Below are positions 1 through 8,973 of a DNA stretch of 64,000 nucleotides, one piece after another. A program made the position numbers and the translations under genes. Position 1 is the stretch's first letter. Every line of letters starts with the position of its first letter. Under the pieces are notes generated by a model, which worked only from the letters and a program-made list of their open reading frames with translations, made no database searches and was not told the DNA's origin. This stretch comes from Pedobacter steynii (GTDB lineage: Bacteria; Bacteroidota; Bacteroidia; Sphingobacteriales; Sphingobacteriaceae). The DNA lies in NCBI RefSeq assembly GCF_001721645.1, contig NZ_CP017141.1, forward strand, positions 2,294,001 through 2,358,000. The letters are read 5' to 3'.

Positions 1-663
1 ACTGATAATTACGCCGGAATTACCTGGTCGAACACAGGTAAGAGGAAAATCTTTATTGGCTGGATGAACAACTGGCAGTATGCAAATCAGGTTCCGACAA
101 AGAACTGGCGTGGTGCAACAACAATTGCCAGGGATTTACATTTGGATCAGATAGCGGGAGATTTTTATGTGCGGTCTGTCCCGGTAAAAGAGATGAATGC
201 ATATGTCAAACCGGTCTATAAAAAGAAATCTTTAACACTCAACAAGGAAATTGATCTGTCTGCTTACGCAAAAGGTCTGGATGGAAAGCTAAAGCTGGAT
301 TTTACCTTTAACACCACCAAAAGCATTGAGATTGTTTTGAGCAATAAAGAAGGGCAAAAGCTCCTGATTGGCTATGACAATAAAACAAAGACATACTATA
401 TTGACAGAACTCATTCCGGTGCGAGTGATTTTGAAAAAGGTTTTGCAAAAAAGCATAGTGCACCAAGAATAGCCAATACGACAAACGCCAAAGTTAGCCT
501 GATATTAGATGTTGCATCAGCAGAGCTTTTTGCTGATAATGGTTTAACCGTGATGACCGATGTGTTTTTCCCTGAAAGTTTAATAAACGGAGTTAAGCTC
601 TCCGGAAATGGAAATCAGGTTATTAATAACCTGATCATCTCATCAATACCTTCTTTTAAATAG
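1..663 (+). CDS. GH32 levanase/inulinase, C-terminal part (5' truncated by window)
   Basis: The reading frame is open from base 1 and ends at TAG 661-663, giving about 220 residues. The first 45 residues carry the conserved GH32 block WMNNWQYA (residues 21-28) followed by WRGATTIARD, which belongs to the end of the five-bladed propeller. The rest fits the GH32 C-terminal beta-sandwich. Family members hydrolyse fructosyl linkages in sucrose, levan or inulin, and Bacteroidota versions are usually exported. The catalytic Asp and Glu residues lie upstream of the window, so activity cannot be judged here. It points rightwards, away from the SusC/D operon that follows, so it more likely closes a fructan locus upstream than belongs to that operon. 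Confidence 0.88.
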   Translation, partial: TDNYAGITWSNTGKRKIFIGWMNNWQYANQVPTKNWRGATTIARDLHLDQIAGDFYVRSVPVKEMNAYVKPVYKKKSLTLNKEIDLSAYAKGLDGKLKLDFTFNTTKSIEIVLSNKEGQKLLIGYDNKTKTYYIDRTHSGASDFEKGFAKKHSAPRIANTTNAKVSLILDVASAELFADNGLTVMTDVFFPESLINGVKLSGNGNQVINNLIISSIPSFK

Positions 664-780
664 GTGGATTAAATTGATCTGAATCGCTGTATAAAACAGC
701 TAATTGATGTGAATGCAGAGAAAGAATTTATATTTCTCTGCATTTTAATGTCCGATTTGTGATGACTCTGAATTTTCTTT

Positions 781-1785
781 CTAGGCCTTCTTCAAAGTGG
801 TTTCATAGATGTTTTTTCCGCTATGGTCTATTATCTTCGCGTTTAACCGGGTTTGATCCACCGAAAAATACATAAAACCATACTCCGAAGCTTCGAACTT
901 GCTGTAAGGAATTCCAGCTGTTACCGGAGTGACCTCAGAACCTGCACCTGAAATAAACTGTTGGGTAAAACCTCCCGTGCTCAGGTGTTGTAGCGAATGG
1001 TCGTGCCCCGAAAGGTAAACATCCACTTTATTGCGTTCAAAGATGTCAGAGAGTACTTTTCTAACAGCCAGGGTATCATAATTCCTGATTCTCGGTCCAA
1101 CCGTATACATCGGATGATGCCCCATCACCATTTTCCATTTTACCTCCGAGCTTGCATTTTTTAAAGTTTCATCCAGCCATTTAAGCTGCATTTCAGGCTG
1201 CTGGTCTTTTACCCAGGGCCCGTATTGCTCGCTGGTATGAAATTCAGGTATCAGCGGACAGGTATCGATAAAAACCATTAGCAATTTTCCTCCACCTTTT
1301 ATCGGCACTTCTTTCGAGTAGTACCTGGAAGGCATTTTCCATCTCCTGCTGATCTTACTGTACCTTACCTGTGCATCAGGATCTGAGATGTAATCGTGGT
1401 TTCCGAGAATCGGATACCAGTCCCACTGCAAAGAAAAATCGGTATAAATATTCTCAAACGAGTAATGCCATAGCGGATCATGTTCGCTGGTCACCCCTTT
1501 AGGATAGAAGTTATCACCAAGCGAAAGGATAAAGTCGTTCGGATTTTCGGTAGCCCATTTGCCCATTTGCGTGGCAACATGTTTCTGATGATCGGCACCA
1601 TTACGTCCCCAGTCGCCTACTGCCATAAAGTGGACCGGGTAGTCATCTTTTAACTCACTTCGTGGCGCTACGTCTTCACTTTCCAGATGTGTCTCCGGAC
1701 TGGCAGCAAATGATTGAAGGGGTGCAAGCATGCTTGCACCTATCGCTGTAAGGGCGGTACCCTTTACAAAATCTCTTCTCTTCAT
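781..1785 (-). CDS. Purple acid phosphatase-like metallophosphoesterase, Tat-exported
   Basis: This 334-residue protein begins with a twin-arginine signal (RRDFVK, then a hydrophobic stretch ending near AAS at 27-29), so export by the Tat pathway is likely. All metal-site blocks of the calcineurin/purple acid phosphatase fold are present: GDWG (57-60), GDNFYPKG (from 90), GNHDY (128-132), GHHPMY (222-227) and GHDH (260-263). The size and motifs fit small mammalian-type (ACP5-like) acid phosphatases that hydrolyse phosphomonoesters. Its start lies 1 bp from the end of the SusD gene, so it is very probably co-transcribed with the SusCD pair. The transported ligand may therefore be a phosphorylated compound; that link is inference. 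Confidence 0.9.
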   Translation of the reverse strand: MKRRDFVKGTALTAIGASMLAPLQSFAASPETHLESEDVAPRSELKDDYPVHFMAVGDWGRNGADHQKHVATQMGKWATENPNDFILSLGDNFYPKGVTSEHDPLWHYSFENIYTDFSLQWDWYPILGNHDYISDPDAQVRYSKISRRWKMPSRYYSKEVPIKGGGKLLMVFIDTCPLIPEFHTSEQYGPWVKDQQPEMQLKWLDETLKNASSEVKWKMVMGHHPMYTVGPRIRNYDTLAVRKVLSDIFERNKVDVYLSGHDHSLQHLSTGGFTQQFISGAGSEVTPVTAGIPYSKFEASEYGFMYFSVDQTRLNAKIIDHSGKNIYETTLKKA

Positions 1786-1786
1786 G

Positions 1787-3307
1787 TTAATAACCGCTGT
1801 TTTGTATCAGTTTTTTATTCAGTACCAGTTCCGTAGCCGGAATTGGGAAGATATCTCTGGAAGCACCTTCATTACCTGTTTTAAAACCCCATTTGCCCTG
1901 ATATTTTCCAAAGCGGATCAGGTCATTGCGGCGCCATCCTTCCCAGGCAAGCTCACGTCCTCTTTCCTCCAGAATGCCATCGAGGGTAATGGTCGTAATT
2001 TCTCCGGCCTTTGCCCGAACACGAACCTTATTTACCAGCCCAACTGCTTCAGTCATAGACCCACCTGTTCTCAGTAAAGCCTCTGCTTTTAGCAGATACA
2101 CATCTGCAAGCCTGAAAACCGGCATGTCATTGCCCTGAAAACGGGTGCTGCTATTGGTATTCGGATCAGGAAAGAATTTGATGGATCTCACGCCTCTGGA
2201 TACCCCATTTACTTCCGCACCAACATCCATGGTTTCTGTATTGGTCAATACAATCTCCGGTGTAAAATCAAGTTGCGCCGAACCGTTCATAATTTTGGTA
2301 GTACCATCGGCAAGAAACTGTTTCCCCGCCAGCCAGGTTGTATTTCGGATGTCTCCAGGTAAGTTAAAGGTATCATAAAACTCCTTTAGCGTACACTGTG
2401 CATTACTTGGACTAAAGGGAAGATTATACTTCGCCCTTAGCGTGCTATGAAGCGTAAAACGGGTAATTGCATTTCCGCCCGAATAATTAGGATCATATAT
2501 CGCAGCAAAGATGGTTTCGCTATTCGCAGCATTTGTTGGCGAAAACAGCGTGTTATAATCGCTCACCAGTGCCATCGATGATCCGTTAATGATTTTATCC
2601 CCATAGGTAATAGATTCTGCATACATGGGTTTTCCGATGTAATGCGCTGCATTGATGTACAATTTTTGCAGTAGGGCATAGGCCATCCATTTCGTTGGCC
2701 GGCCATAGAATTCTGAAGTAACGGTAGTGGGAGAAGACAAGCCTTCAGCTACCTCAAGCAGCTCCTTCTCTATGTAAGCAAATACTTCTGCGCGCGTAGA
2801 TTGCTTTGGACTTTCAGCGGTTCCGAAGCGGGTAATGGGAATGTTGCCGAACATGTCCATCACATAGAAATAGTATAGGGCACGCATGGCGCGTATCTCA
2901 TTTAAAAACTGTGTTTTTGTTGGACTGTCTGCTGATTTCTCTAACAGATTGAGTACCCGGTTACAATCACTTATCCCCGCATATCCCCATTGCCAGGCAC
3001 TTTGAATGATGGGATGATCCGGCAACCAGTTGTGTTTGTGAAGGGTCTGGTATCTTCCCTGGTCATAATAACCACCGTTCCGGGCGGTAATGATTGCTTC
3101 TTCACTCGTCAGTTCGTACATCCTCCAGATATCGACACCGAAACCGGCATTAAATTTTTGATAAACGGTGCCCGTTGCTGCTACAAAGGCATCCGGTGTT
3201 ACCGGGAAGTTTCCATTTGTCAGTTGCGATTCCACATCAACATCCAGTTTTGTGCAGCTTCCCAGGGTTAAAGCCATCAGGGCTGCAGCTGTTATATATT
3301 TTTTCAT
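1787..3307 (-). CDS. SusD/RagB-family surface lipoprotein
   Basis: This 506-residue protein starts with a lipoprotein signal peptide (lipobox LGSC, Cys18). It has the SusD/RagB layout: an N-terminal TPR-like helical half and a C-terminal part with the typical RLADVYLLKAEALLRTG helix and the WEGWRRNDLIRFGK block before the end. SusD proteins cap the SusC pore on the cell surface and bind the ligand. It sits 25 bp downstream of the SusC gene and 1 bp upstream of the acid phosphatase gene, giving a tight operon. The family assignment is firm. The ligand cannot be read from sequence; linkage to a phosphatase hints at a phosphate-bearing nutrient rather than a plain glycan. Confidence 0.95.
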   Translation of the reverse strand: MKKYITAAALMALTLGSCTKLDVDVESQLTNGNFPVTPDAFVAATGTVYQKFNAGFGVDIWRMYELTSEEAIITARNGGYYDQGRYQTLHKHNWLPDHPIIQSAWQWGYAGISDCNRVLNLLEKSADSPTKTQFLNEIRAMRALYYFYVMDMFGNIPITRFGTAESPKQSTRAEVFAYIEKELLEVAEGLSSPTTVTSEFYGRPTKWMAYALLQKLYINAAHYIGKPMYAESITYGDKIINGSSMALVSDYNTLFSPTNAANSETIFAAIYDPNYSGGNAITRFTLHSTLRAKYNLPFSPSNAQCTLKEFYDTFNLPGDIRNTTWLAGKQFLADGTTKIMNGSAQLDFTPEIVLTNTETMDVGAEVNGVSRGVRSIKFFPDPNTNSSTRFQGNDMPVFRLADVYLLKAEALLRTGGSMTEAVGLVNKVRVRAKAGEITTITLDGILEERGRELAWEGWRRNDLIRFGKYQGKWGFKTGNEGASRDIFPIPATELVLNKKLIQNSGY

Positions 3308-3332
3308 GTCTCTTTTTTCTTTTTATAGAATG

Positions 3333-6323
3333 TTATAAATTGAAGTTCAGCCCAAAAATTGCAGCACGTGTTTTAGGGTAGAAATTGCGGTAATCGATGC
3401 CGGGAGTCTGACCCGCCATGTTGATCTCCGGATCTACGCCTTTATATTTTGTAATGATAAACAGGTTATTACCTGAGGCATAAACCCTCAGTGTTTTGCT
3501 GCCTTTTATTTTGAAAGTATAGCCCAGAGTTGCATTGTCCAGACGAAGGTAGGAGCCGCTTTCCAGGTAACGGTCTGATACAAACTGTGCTTTATCATCG
3601 CTGATTGGCTCTGTTAAAGTCACTTTCGCGATGTTGGTTTGAGAGGCATAGATCGGTGCGTTCATATCCGCAAGGGTGGCATTCAGGATTTTGTTTCCAT
3701 AAACGCCTCGAATGAAAAAGTTAAAGTCGAACTGTTTGTACCTGAACGTATTGTTCCAGCCATATAATAACTTTGGCTGCGCAGAACCCGTTACCGTGAA
3801 ATGCTCAAATCCTGTATTTCCTGTAGCCGCATTGCCATCTTTATCATAGAACATTGATTTCCCATTGGCATCTTTACCTGCATACCTTAAGGTGTAAAAT
3901 GATCCCAGTGGAAGACCTTCTTTAATCACCTGGTAACCCAGGGCTCCCGACTGGCCTCTGCCGCCCACATTGGCCGTATAAAACTCATTGGCCTGGAAAA
4001 GATCGTTAGAGATCGAGGTGATTTCATTTTTGTTGTGTGATAAATTAACCGCCGTATTCCAGCTGAAATCTTTCGTCTTAACCGGCGTGCTGTTCAGCGT
4101 AAATTCGATCCCCTTATTGGTCATTGCGCCAACATTTGCCGTTAACACATTGAAGGGATACTGGGTAGTTGATACCGAATAAGGCGCGATAAGATCAGTG
4201 GTTTTCTTATTATACACCTCAATTGAACCAGATAGTTTGTTGTTAAAGAGACCGAAGTCTAAACCTATGTTCAATGTGGCCGTACGTTCCCATTTTAGGT
4301 TCGGGTTGTCGTTTTGGATGGGGCCGATTGCTGTTAACCATTTTCCATTCGAATAAAAATACGACCCGTTCTGTGCCCCATAAACCAGTCTGGCCGTGTA
4401 GGCGTCAAAACCTACTGAATTTCCTGAAACCCCATAACCGGCACGCAGTTTAAGCTGGTCAATGAACGTTACATTCTCCATAAATGCTTCCCGGTCTATG
4501 TTCCATCCTGCGGAAACCGAAGGAAACATTCCCCATCGGTTGTTAATCCCGAAGGCCGACGACCCGTCGCGGCGAAGGGTTGCCTGTAACAGATATTTTC
4601 CTTTGTAATCATAGATGGCCCTTCCATAGAAAGAGATCAGACGAAGTGTGGAGATGTACGTATTGCCATAATTCACAACAGTAGATCCGTTTCCATTACC
4701 CAATCCCAGATTGTTCCATAAAAGGTCATCAGAAACAAAGTTCTGTCCCGAAGTCTGGAAGCCATCCCCATTGCGGTTTTCCTGCCAGGAGTAGCCGGCC
4801 AGTAATTTCAGTCCGTGGTCAGCAAAAACCTTATCATAATTAAAGTATCCTTCAAAAACCTTTTGCGTATTTTTTACTGATGAGCGTTCTGCATAACCAT
4901 TAAACCCCTGCTTTAACATAGAAGCCCTGTTGTTATACAGATTCTCGTTGATCTGCTCATTTTGCATGGATACCATGGCATTGAAGTCCAGGCCATCAAT
5001 AATATTAGCTTTCAGTCCGCCATTGATGAGGTAGAGGTTGGTTTTTCCCTGAAATTTGTTGTTTTCCAGCAATGCTACCGGGTTGTAATATCCTCCCGTT
5101 CCCGTAGTTCTTGATGGATCTTCGGAGAAACTTCCATCAGCCCTCCTTACCCCAACGGTGGGCAGGTAGGTGAACATGTTATTGTACACCTGGCTGGCGA
5201 TTCTGTCGTTAACCGTATTGCTGTTTGTCAGGTTAAGGTTTAACTTCAGGCGGTTGTTGAGCAGCCGCTGTTCCATATTTGCCCTTGCAATGAAGCGCTC
5301 TATTCCTGAGGTCTTAATAATTCCCTGATTGTCTAAGTAGTTTAGGCTTGCTCCGTAAGAAGAGTTTTCGCCCCCTCCATTAAAGTTGAGGTTATGATTT
5401 TGAGAGAAACCTGTTTTGGTTACCTCTTTTAGCCAATCTGTATTGCTGCCATCGTCACTGATCTTATCCAATGTTTTTCCATTGTCTTTTAAATAGGTCC
5501 TCAGTTCGTCTCCGGTAGCCATGTCGATGCTGTTAGAAATACTTTCTGAAGCCGCATAAGCACTGTAAGATAGTTTACCAAGCCCTTTTCCTGAATTTTT
5601 AGTATTGATCATGATGACCCCATTTGCTGCCCTGGATCCATAAATGGCAGTCGACGAGGCATCTTTCAGTACTTCCATACTGATGATGTCATCTGGTGCT
5701 ACCAGATCGATCGAAGCTCCGGGAACCCCATCAATCACATAAAAAGGCTCCTGAGCACCTTCTCTGAAGCTTGAGGGGCCACGCAGGATCACTGCAGGTT
5801 TATCTGTCGGGTTACCACTTCTGGTGATGTTGAGACCGGCAACTTTTCCCTGAAGCAACTGGCCTGGAGAACTCAGTACACCGCGGTTAAATTCTTCGGG
5901 TTTTACAGACGTTACCGCTCCGGTAATTTCGTTCCTTTTACTTTTTCCGTATCCAATAGTTACTTCCTGCAGGTCGTTTGATTGTTCCTTAAGTTTTATG
6001 CTCAGTGCAATTTGCTGACCTGTAGTAACGGTATAGCCAGACAGGGTATCTGTTTTAAAACCGATGGAACTGAAGATAAACCGGTAGGGGCCGCCCGGGC
6101 TGATGTTTGCAAAGCTGAACAACCCTGTACCCGTAGAAGTTGTTACCAACGACTTACGGGTTTTTTCATTTTCCGCTTTTATGGTAACCCCTGGAAGGCC
6201 TTGCCCCGAGACATCCAGAACTATTCCTTTGACAGGTGCTTCCTGTGCAAATGTTGGACCTGCCCAACCTATGATGCCAAGGCATAGCATACGTTTCAGG
6301 ATTTTGAATCTTGTTGAGTGCAT
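3333..6323 (-). CDS. SusC/RagA-family TonB-dependent outer-membrane transporter
   Basis: This 996-residue protein has a signal peptide ending near AQ (26-27) and a carboxypeptidase-regulatory-like domain (about 30-110). Next comes a TonB plug with the SusC signature FYVIDGVPG and the MEVLKDASSTAIYGSRAANG block, then a long beta-barrel ending in the aromatic-rich FGLNFNL. It forms the outer-membrane channel that works with the downstream SusD. There is no N-terminal STN domain, although a FecR anti-sigma gene lies just upstream; an STN domain is what usually passes the signal to FecR in trans-envelope regulation. Control by the sigma/FecR pair is therefore likely from position but lacks its usual structural mark. 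Confidence 0.96.
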   Translation of the reverse strand: MHSTRFKILKRMLCLGIIGWAGPTFAQEAPVKGIVLDVSGQGLPGVTIKAENEKTRKSLVTTSTGTGLFSFANISPGGPYRFIFSSIGFKTDTLSGYTVTTGQQIALSIKLKEQSNDLQEVTIGYGKSKRNEITGAVTSVKPEEFNRGVLSSPGQLLQGKVAGLNITRSGNPTDKPAVILRGPSSFREGAQEPFYVIDGVPGASIDLVAPDDIISMEVLKDASSTAIYGSRAANGVIMINTKNSGKGLGKLSYSAYAASESISNSIDMATGDELRTYLKDNGKTLDKISDDGSNTDWLKEVTKTGFSQNHNLNFNGGGENSSYGASLNYLDNQGIIKTSGIERFIARANMEQRLLNNRLKLNLNLTNSNTVNDRIASQVYNNMFTYLPTVGVRRADGSFSEDPSRTTGTGGYYNPVALLENNKFQGKTNLYLINGGLKANIIDGLDFNAMVSMQNEQINENLYNNRASMLKQGFNGYAERSSVKNTQKVFEGYFNYDKVFADHGLKLLAGYSWQENRNGDGFQTSGQNFVSDDLLWNNLGLGNGNGSTVVNYGNTYISTLRLISFYGRAIYDYKGKYLLQATLRRDGSSAFGINNRWGMFPSVSAGWNIDREAFMENVTFIDQLKLRAGYGVSGNSVGFDAYTARLVYGAQNGSYFYSNGKWLTAIGPIQNDNPNLKWERTATLNIGLDFGLFNNKLSGSIEVYNKKTTDLIAPYSVSTTQYPFNVLTANVGAMTNKGIEFTLNSTPVKTKDFSWNTAVNLSHNKNEITSISNDLFQANEFYTANVGGRGQSGALGYQVIKEGLPLGSFYTLRYAGKDANGKSMFYDKDGNAATGNTGFEHFTVTGSAQPKLLYGWNNTFRYKQFDFNFFIRGVYGNKILNATLADMNAPIYASQTNIAKVTLTEPISDDKAQFVSDRYLESGSYLRLDNATLGYTFKIKGSKTLRVYASGNNLFIITKYKGVDPEINMAGQTPGIDYRNFYPKTRAAIFGLNFNL

Positions 6324-6349
6324 AATAATTTTGGATTCTTTGGTTTTAT

Positions 6350-7345
6350 TTATCGGTTCTTTTGTATAAGAAATTCTTGTTCTGAGGTTCTGGTCAGCGT
6401 CATATCATTGATCAGACAAATCAGTTTGAGTACATCTTCAGGCTGTTCTTTACCCGTATCCACGCTGCCAGTGAAAGTGATTTTGTTGACGTCTGTCAGA
6501 TTCGAATTCACTTTAATGCCATAGGCTTCATTTAAAAGCTGCAGCACTTTTGTCAGCGGTATATTTTTCATGATGATCAGGCTGCCCTCTCTTTTCAGCA
6601 GCGCTGTTGCTGGAGGAATGACTGTTGCTGGTTTGACAATCCTGGAAAATCTGAGGGATGGATCGTAAAGGAGTGTGGTGCCAATACTGGAAATATAGGC
6701 CAGGGTTTGTTGGGTCAGGGTATCGGCAACCACAATTTTCCCGGTATGAAGCTTAACAGAAATGTGTTTCCCACGGGTATTGATGGTGAATGATGTACCC
6801 AGGGCTGTGGTCTTCAATGTGCCTGAAAACACGCTGAAAGGCCTCATCGGATCTCGTTTTACTTTGAATCGGGCCTTACCCAGAAGGTAAACGTTTCGGA
6901 GTTTTTGATCAAACTCTCTTTTAAATCTGATTGTGGAGGCTGGATAAATGGTTACGAATGAGGAATCCGGTAACCGGTACTTTATGATGTCCGTTCCGGG
7001 ATTGGCCACCTCTTTCCAGCTGCTGGTAGTGACCTTTGCCTGCAACTCGTTTTTTGCCGTAACGGGTAGCTCCTGGTGTTTGGTATTCTTTGGCCGGATG
7101 TAGAGTGCAAATCCGATTATTAAAATTATCGAAGCCGCAGAAAGATATTTCGTTACCCGGATGAGCTTTAGCCTACGTTGTTGTTTTGAGGAGATGTGCC
7201 CGAGTATAAAGCGGTGCATCTCATCTGATTTTCCTTGTGGCATCGGTTCATCGGAATCAAAAGACTCCCATTGCTGATCACTAAAATTTTCCTGGATGAA
7301 CGCTTTATGGTTTGGCTTACGTTTTTGTCCTTTGTTTGGCTTCAT
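6350..7345 (-). CDS. FecR-family anti-sigma factor
   Basis: The protein has 331 residues with one transmembrane segment at about 67-83 (YLSAASIILIIGFALYI). The N-terminal 65 residues are cytoplasmic and should hold the sigma factor. A periplasmic FecR domain follows at about 118-210 (LPDSSFVTIYPAST, then NVYLLGKARFKV). A C-terminal DUF4974 domain at about 255-328 is marked by IPLTKVLQLLNEAYG. Such proteins hold an ECF sigma factor inactive until an outer-membrane receptor signals. It lies between the sigma gene and the SusC gene in the same direction, the standard Bacteroidota order. The start is the ATG at 7345. Confidence 0.95.
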   Translation of the reverse strand: MKPNKGQKRKPNHKAFIQENFSDQQWESFDSDEPMPQGKSDEMHRFILGHISSKQQRRLKLIRVTKYLSAASIILIIGFALYIRPKNTKHQELPVTAKNELQAKVTTSSWKEVANPGTDIIKYRLPDSSFVTIYPASTIRFKREFDQKLRNVYLLGKARFKVKRDPMRPFSVFSGTLKTTALGTSFTINTRGKHISVKLHTGKIVVADTLTQQTLAYISSIGTTLLYDPSLRFSRIVKPATVIPPATALLKREGSLIIMKNIPLTKVLQLLNEAYGIKVNSNLTDVNKITFTGSVDTGKEQPEDVLKLICLINDMTLTRTSEQEFLIQKNR

Positions 7346-7403
7346 ACTGTTATTACGTATGCCAAAGCCTTAGCCCTTACGGCTTAACAATTATTTAACA
7401 TTG

Positions 7404-7934
7404 CTACAGCAAGATGGTATACATATAGTGTTTAAGGCGGGAAAGCACCTTTCCGATATGGCTCTCAACGGTCTTTGGGGATATTCCCAGCATCTCTGCT
7501 ATTTCATTATAGGAGAGCCCATTTTGTCTGCTGAGGTTAAATACCATTTTTCTCATCGGCGGCATGGAATCAATCTCCTGCTCAAAACGTTTTAGCATAT
7601 CCCGGCTTTCGATCATTTTCATCAGGTTGTCTGTAAATGGATATTGATCAGACCTGGTATTGTATTTTAATCTCGCAGCTTCTTTTCTAAGCTCATCAAT
7701 CATCACCTGACGCGCCATTCCAAATAACTGAATATTTAATTCGATATGCTCATTTAGTGATTGTCTTTTTTCCCATAGCCTGATGAAGCAAAGCTGGACT
7801 ACCTCTGTAGCAATGTACTCAGACTGTGTTTTCTTGAATACAAACTGATAAATTTGTTTATGATAGCGGGAATAAGCCTCATTAAAAGCCCTGAGTTCTC
7901 CGGCTTTTATTTCACATACCATACCTTTGTCCAT
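7404..7934 (-). CDS. ECF RNA polymerase sigma-70 factor (FecI-like)
   Basis: This is an ECF sigma factor of about 176 residues. Region 2 is seen in AFNEAYSRYHKQIYQFV and VVQLCFIRLWEKR. Region 4 is seen in LSYNEIAEMLGISPKTVESHI near the C-terminus, a clear helix-turn-helix. I placed the start at the ATG at 7934 rather than an in-frame ATG at 8021, because family members begin 10-20 residues before the region 2 helix and the extra 29 residues look unlike the family. One caution is that a TAATTTTG at 7943-7950 (minus strand), which matches the Bacteroidota -7 element, lies just upstream of this ATG. It should activate the FecR-SusC-SusD-phosphatase genes downstream. Confidence 0.9.
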   Translation of the reverse strand: MDKGMVCEIKAGELRAFNEAYSRYHKQIYQFVFKKTQSEYIATEVVQLCFIRLWEKRQSLNEHIELNIQLFGMARQVMIDELRKEAARLKYNTRSDQYPFTDNLMKMIESRDMLKRFEQEIDSMPPMRKMVFNLSRQNGLSYNEIAEMLGISPKTVESHIGKVLSRLKHYMYTILL

Positions 7935-8113
7935 TGTTGCTGCAAAATTATCAGCTTTAAAATTGAGATATTTTAAGCTAACATTATGAAAATGTGAAGC
8001 TTTTATTTCTCTCTTTTTCAAAGAAAGTATAACAAATCATTGTATCATGGCAGAAGTTCCTCTGATCAGCTGTAACTACAGTCTACCTTTTGTGTCCTAA
8101 CATAAAATCAGTC

Positions 8114-8950
8114 ATGGAAGCACTGTCATCTGGAAACTTTTTTGGCAATACTGATCAGACCATTGATTTGGGTGGGCTCATTATCACCAATACCGAATAT
8201 ACGCATGAATTCGTTGACTGGCACTTTCATGAGAATGCTTATTTCACTTTCCTGTTAGCGGGAAGGGTTGCTGAGATTAACAAAAAGGAACAGCATAACT
8301 GCGGTTCGGGAACTTTGCTTTTTCACAATAGCCAGGAGCCGCATTATAACCTGAAGCCAAAGGGTTATACCAGGGGAATGCACCTCGAATTATCTCCGGA
8401 ATGGATTAAGCAATTTGCTGGTAACCATATGGCTGCGGGGAGTTTTGAGGTGATCAATCCTTTAGTGAAATCGCTCTTCCATCAAATCTTACTGGCCACT
8501 AAAAACACTGATGATACTACTCCGTTATCCCTCCATGCGTTTGCGCAGGTTACGGTAGATCAGCTTTCCAAAAAATCAGATCTTCGGGATTACAAACAAC
8601 CACCAGCCTGGGTTGATCAACTGGAACAGTTAATTCAGGATAGCCACCGGTTAAGTCATTCTCTGGAATCTTTATCCAATGCTATCGGTGTGCATCCTGT
8701 TCATCTATCCAGGTACTTTCCAAAATATTTCGGCTGTAATCTGGGCGCTTATATCCGGCGTGTGCGACTTTGCCGGGCGGCTGCTGAGTTCAACGCCGGC
8801 ACCAAATCTGCTATCCAGATTGCTTTTGAATGTGGCTTTTATGACCAGTCCCATCTCATCCGATGTTTTAAGGAAGAGTTTAGTGTTACGCCCCATCACT
8901 ATCTGAGTCATGTTAATTCTGTACTATTTTCCGGATTGAAAAAGACTTAA
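8114..8950 (+). CDS. AraC-family transcriptional regulator
   Basis: This protein has 278 residues from the ATG at 8114; an upstream TTG at 8090 would add eight residues and is less likely. The N-terminal half is cupin-like (VDWHFHENAYFTFLLAGR, then GTLLFHNSQEPHYN), a fold that often binds a small effector. The C-terminal hundred residues carry the AraC double helix-turn-helix, with LESLSNAIGVHPVHLSRYF and AIQIAFECGFYDQSHLIRCFK followed by FSVTPHHY. It is divergent from the ECF sigma gene, with under 200 bp between the two starts. It is followed after 23 bp by the hydrolase gene in the same direction, so it may control either neighbour. Confidence 0.93.
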   Translation: MEALSSGNFFGNTDQTIDLGGLIITNTEYTHEFVDWHFHENAYFTFLLAGRVAEINKKEQHNCGSGTLLFHNSQEPHYNLKPKGYTRGMHLELSPEWIKQFAGNHMAAGSFEVINPLVKSLFHQILLATKNTDDTTPLSLHAFAQVTVDQLSKKSDLRDYKQPPAWVDQLEQLIQDSHRLSHSLESLSNAIGVHPVHLSRYFPKYFGCNLGAYIRRVRLCRAAAEFNAGTKSAIQIAFECGFYDQSHLIRCFKEEFSVTPHHYLSHVNSVLFSGLKKT

Positions 8951-8973
8951 CCTTGTCAAGTTAATATTTCTAT

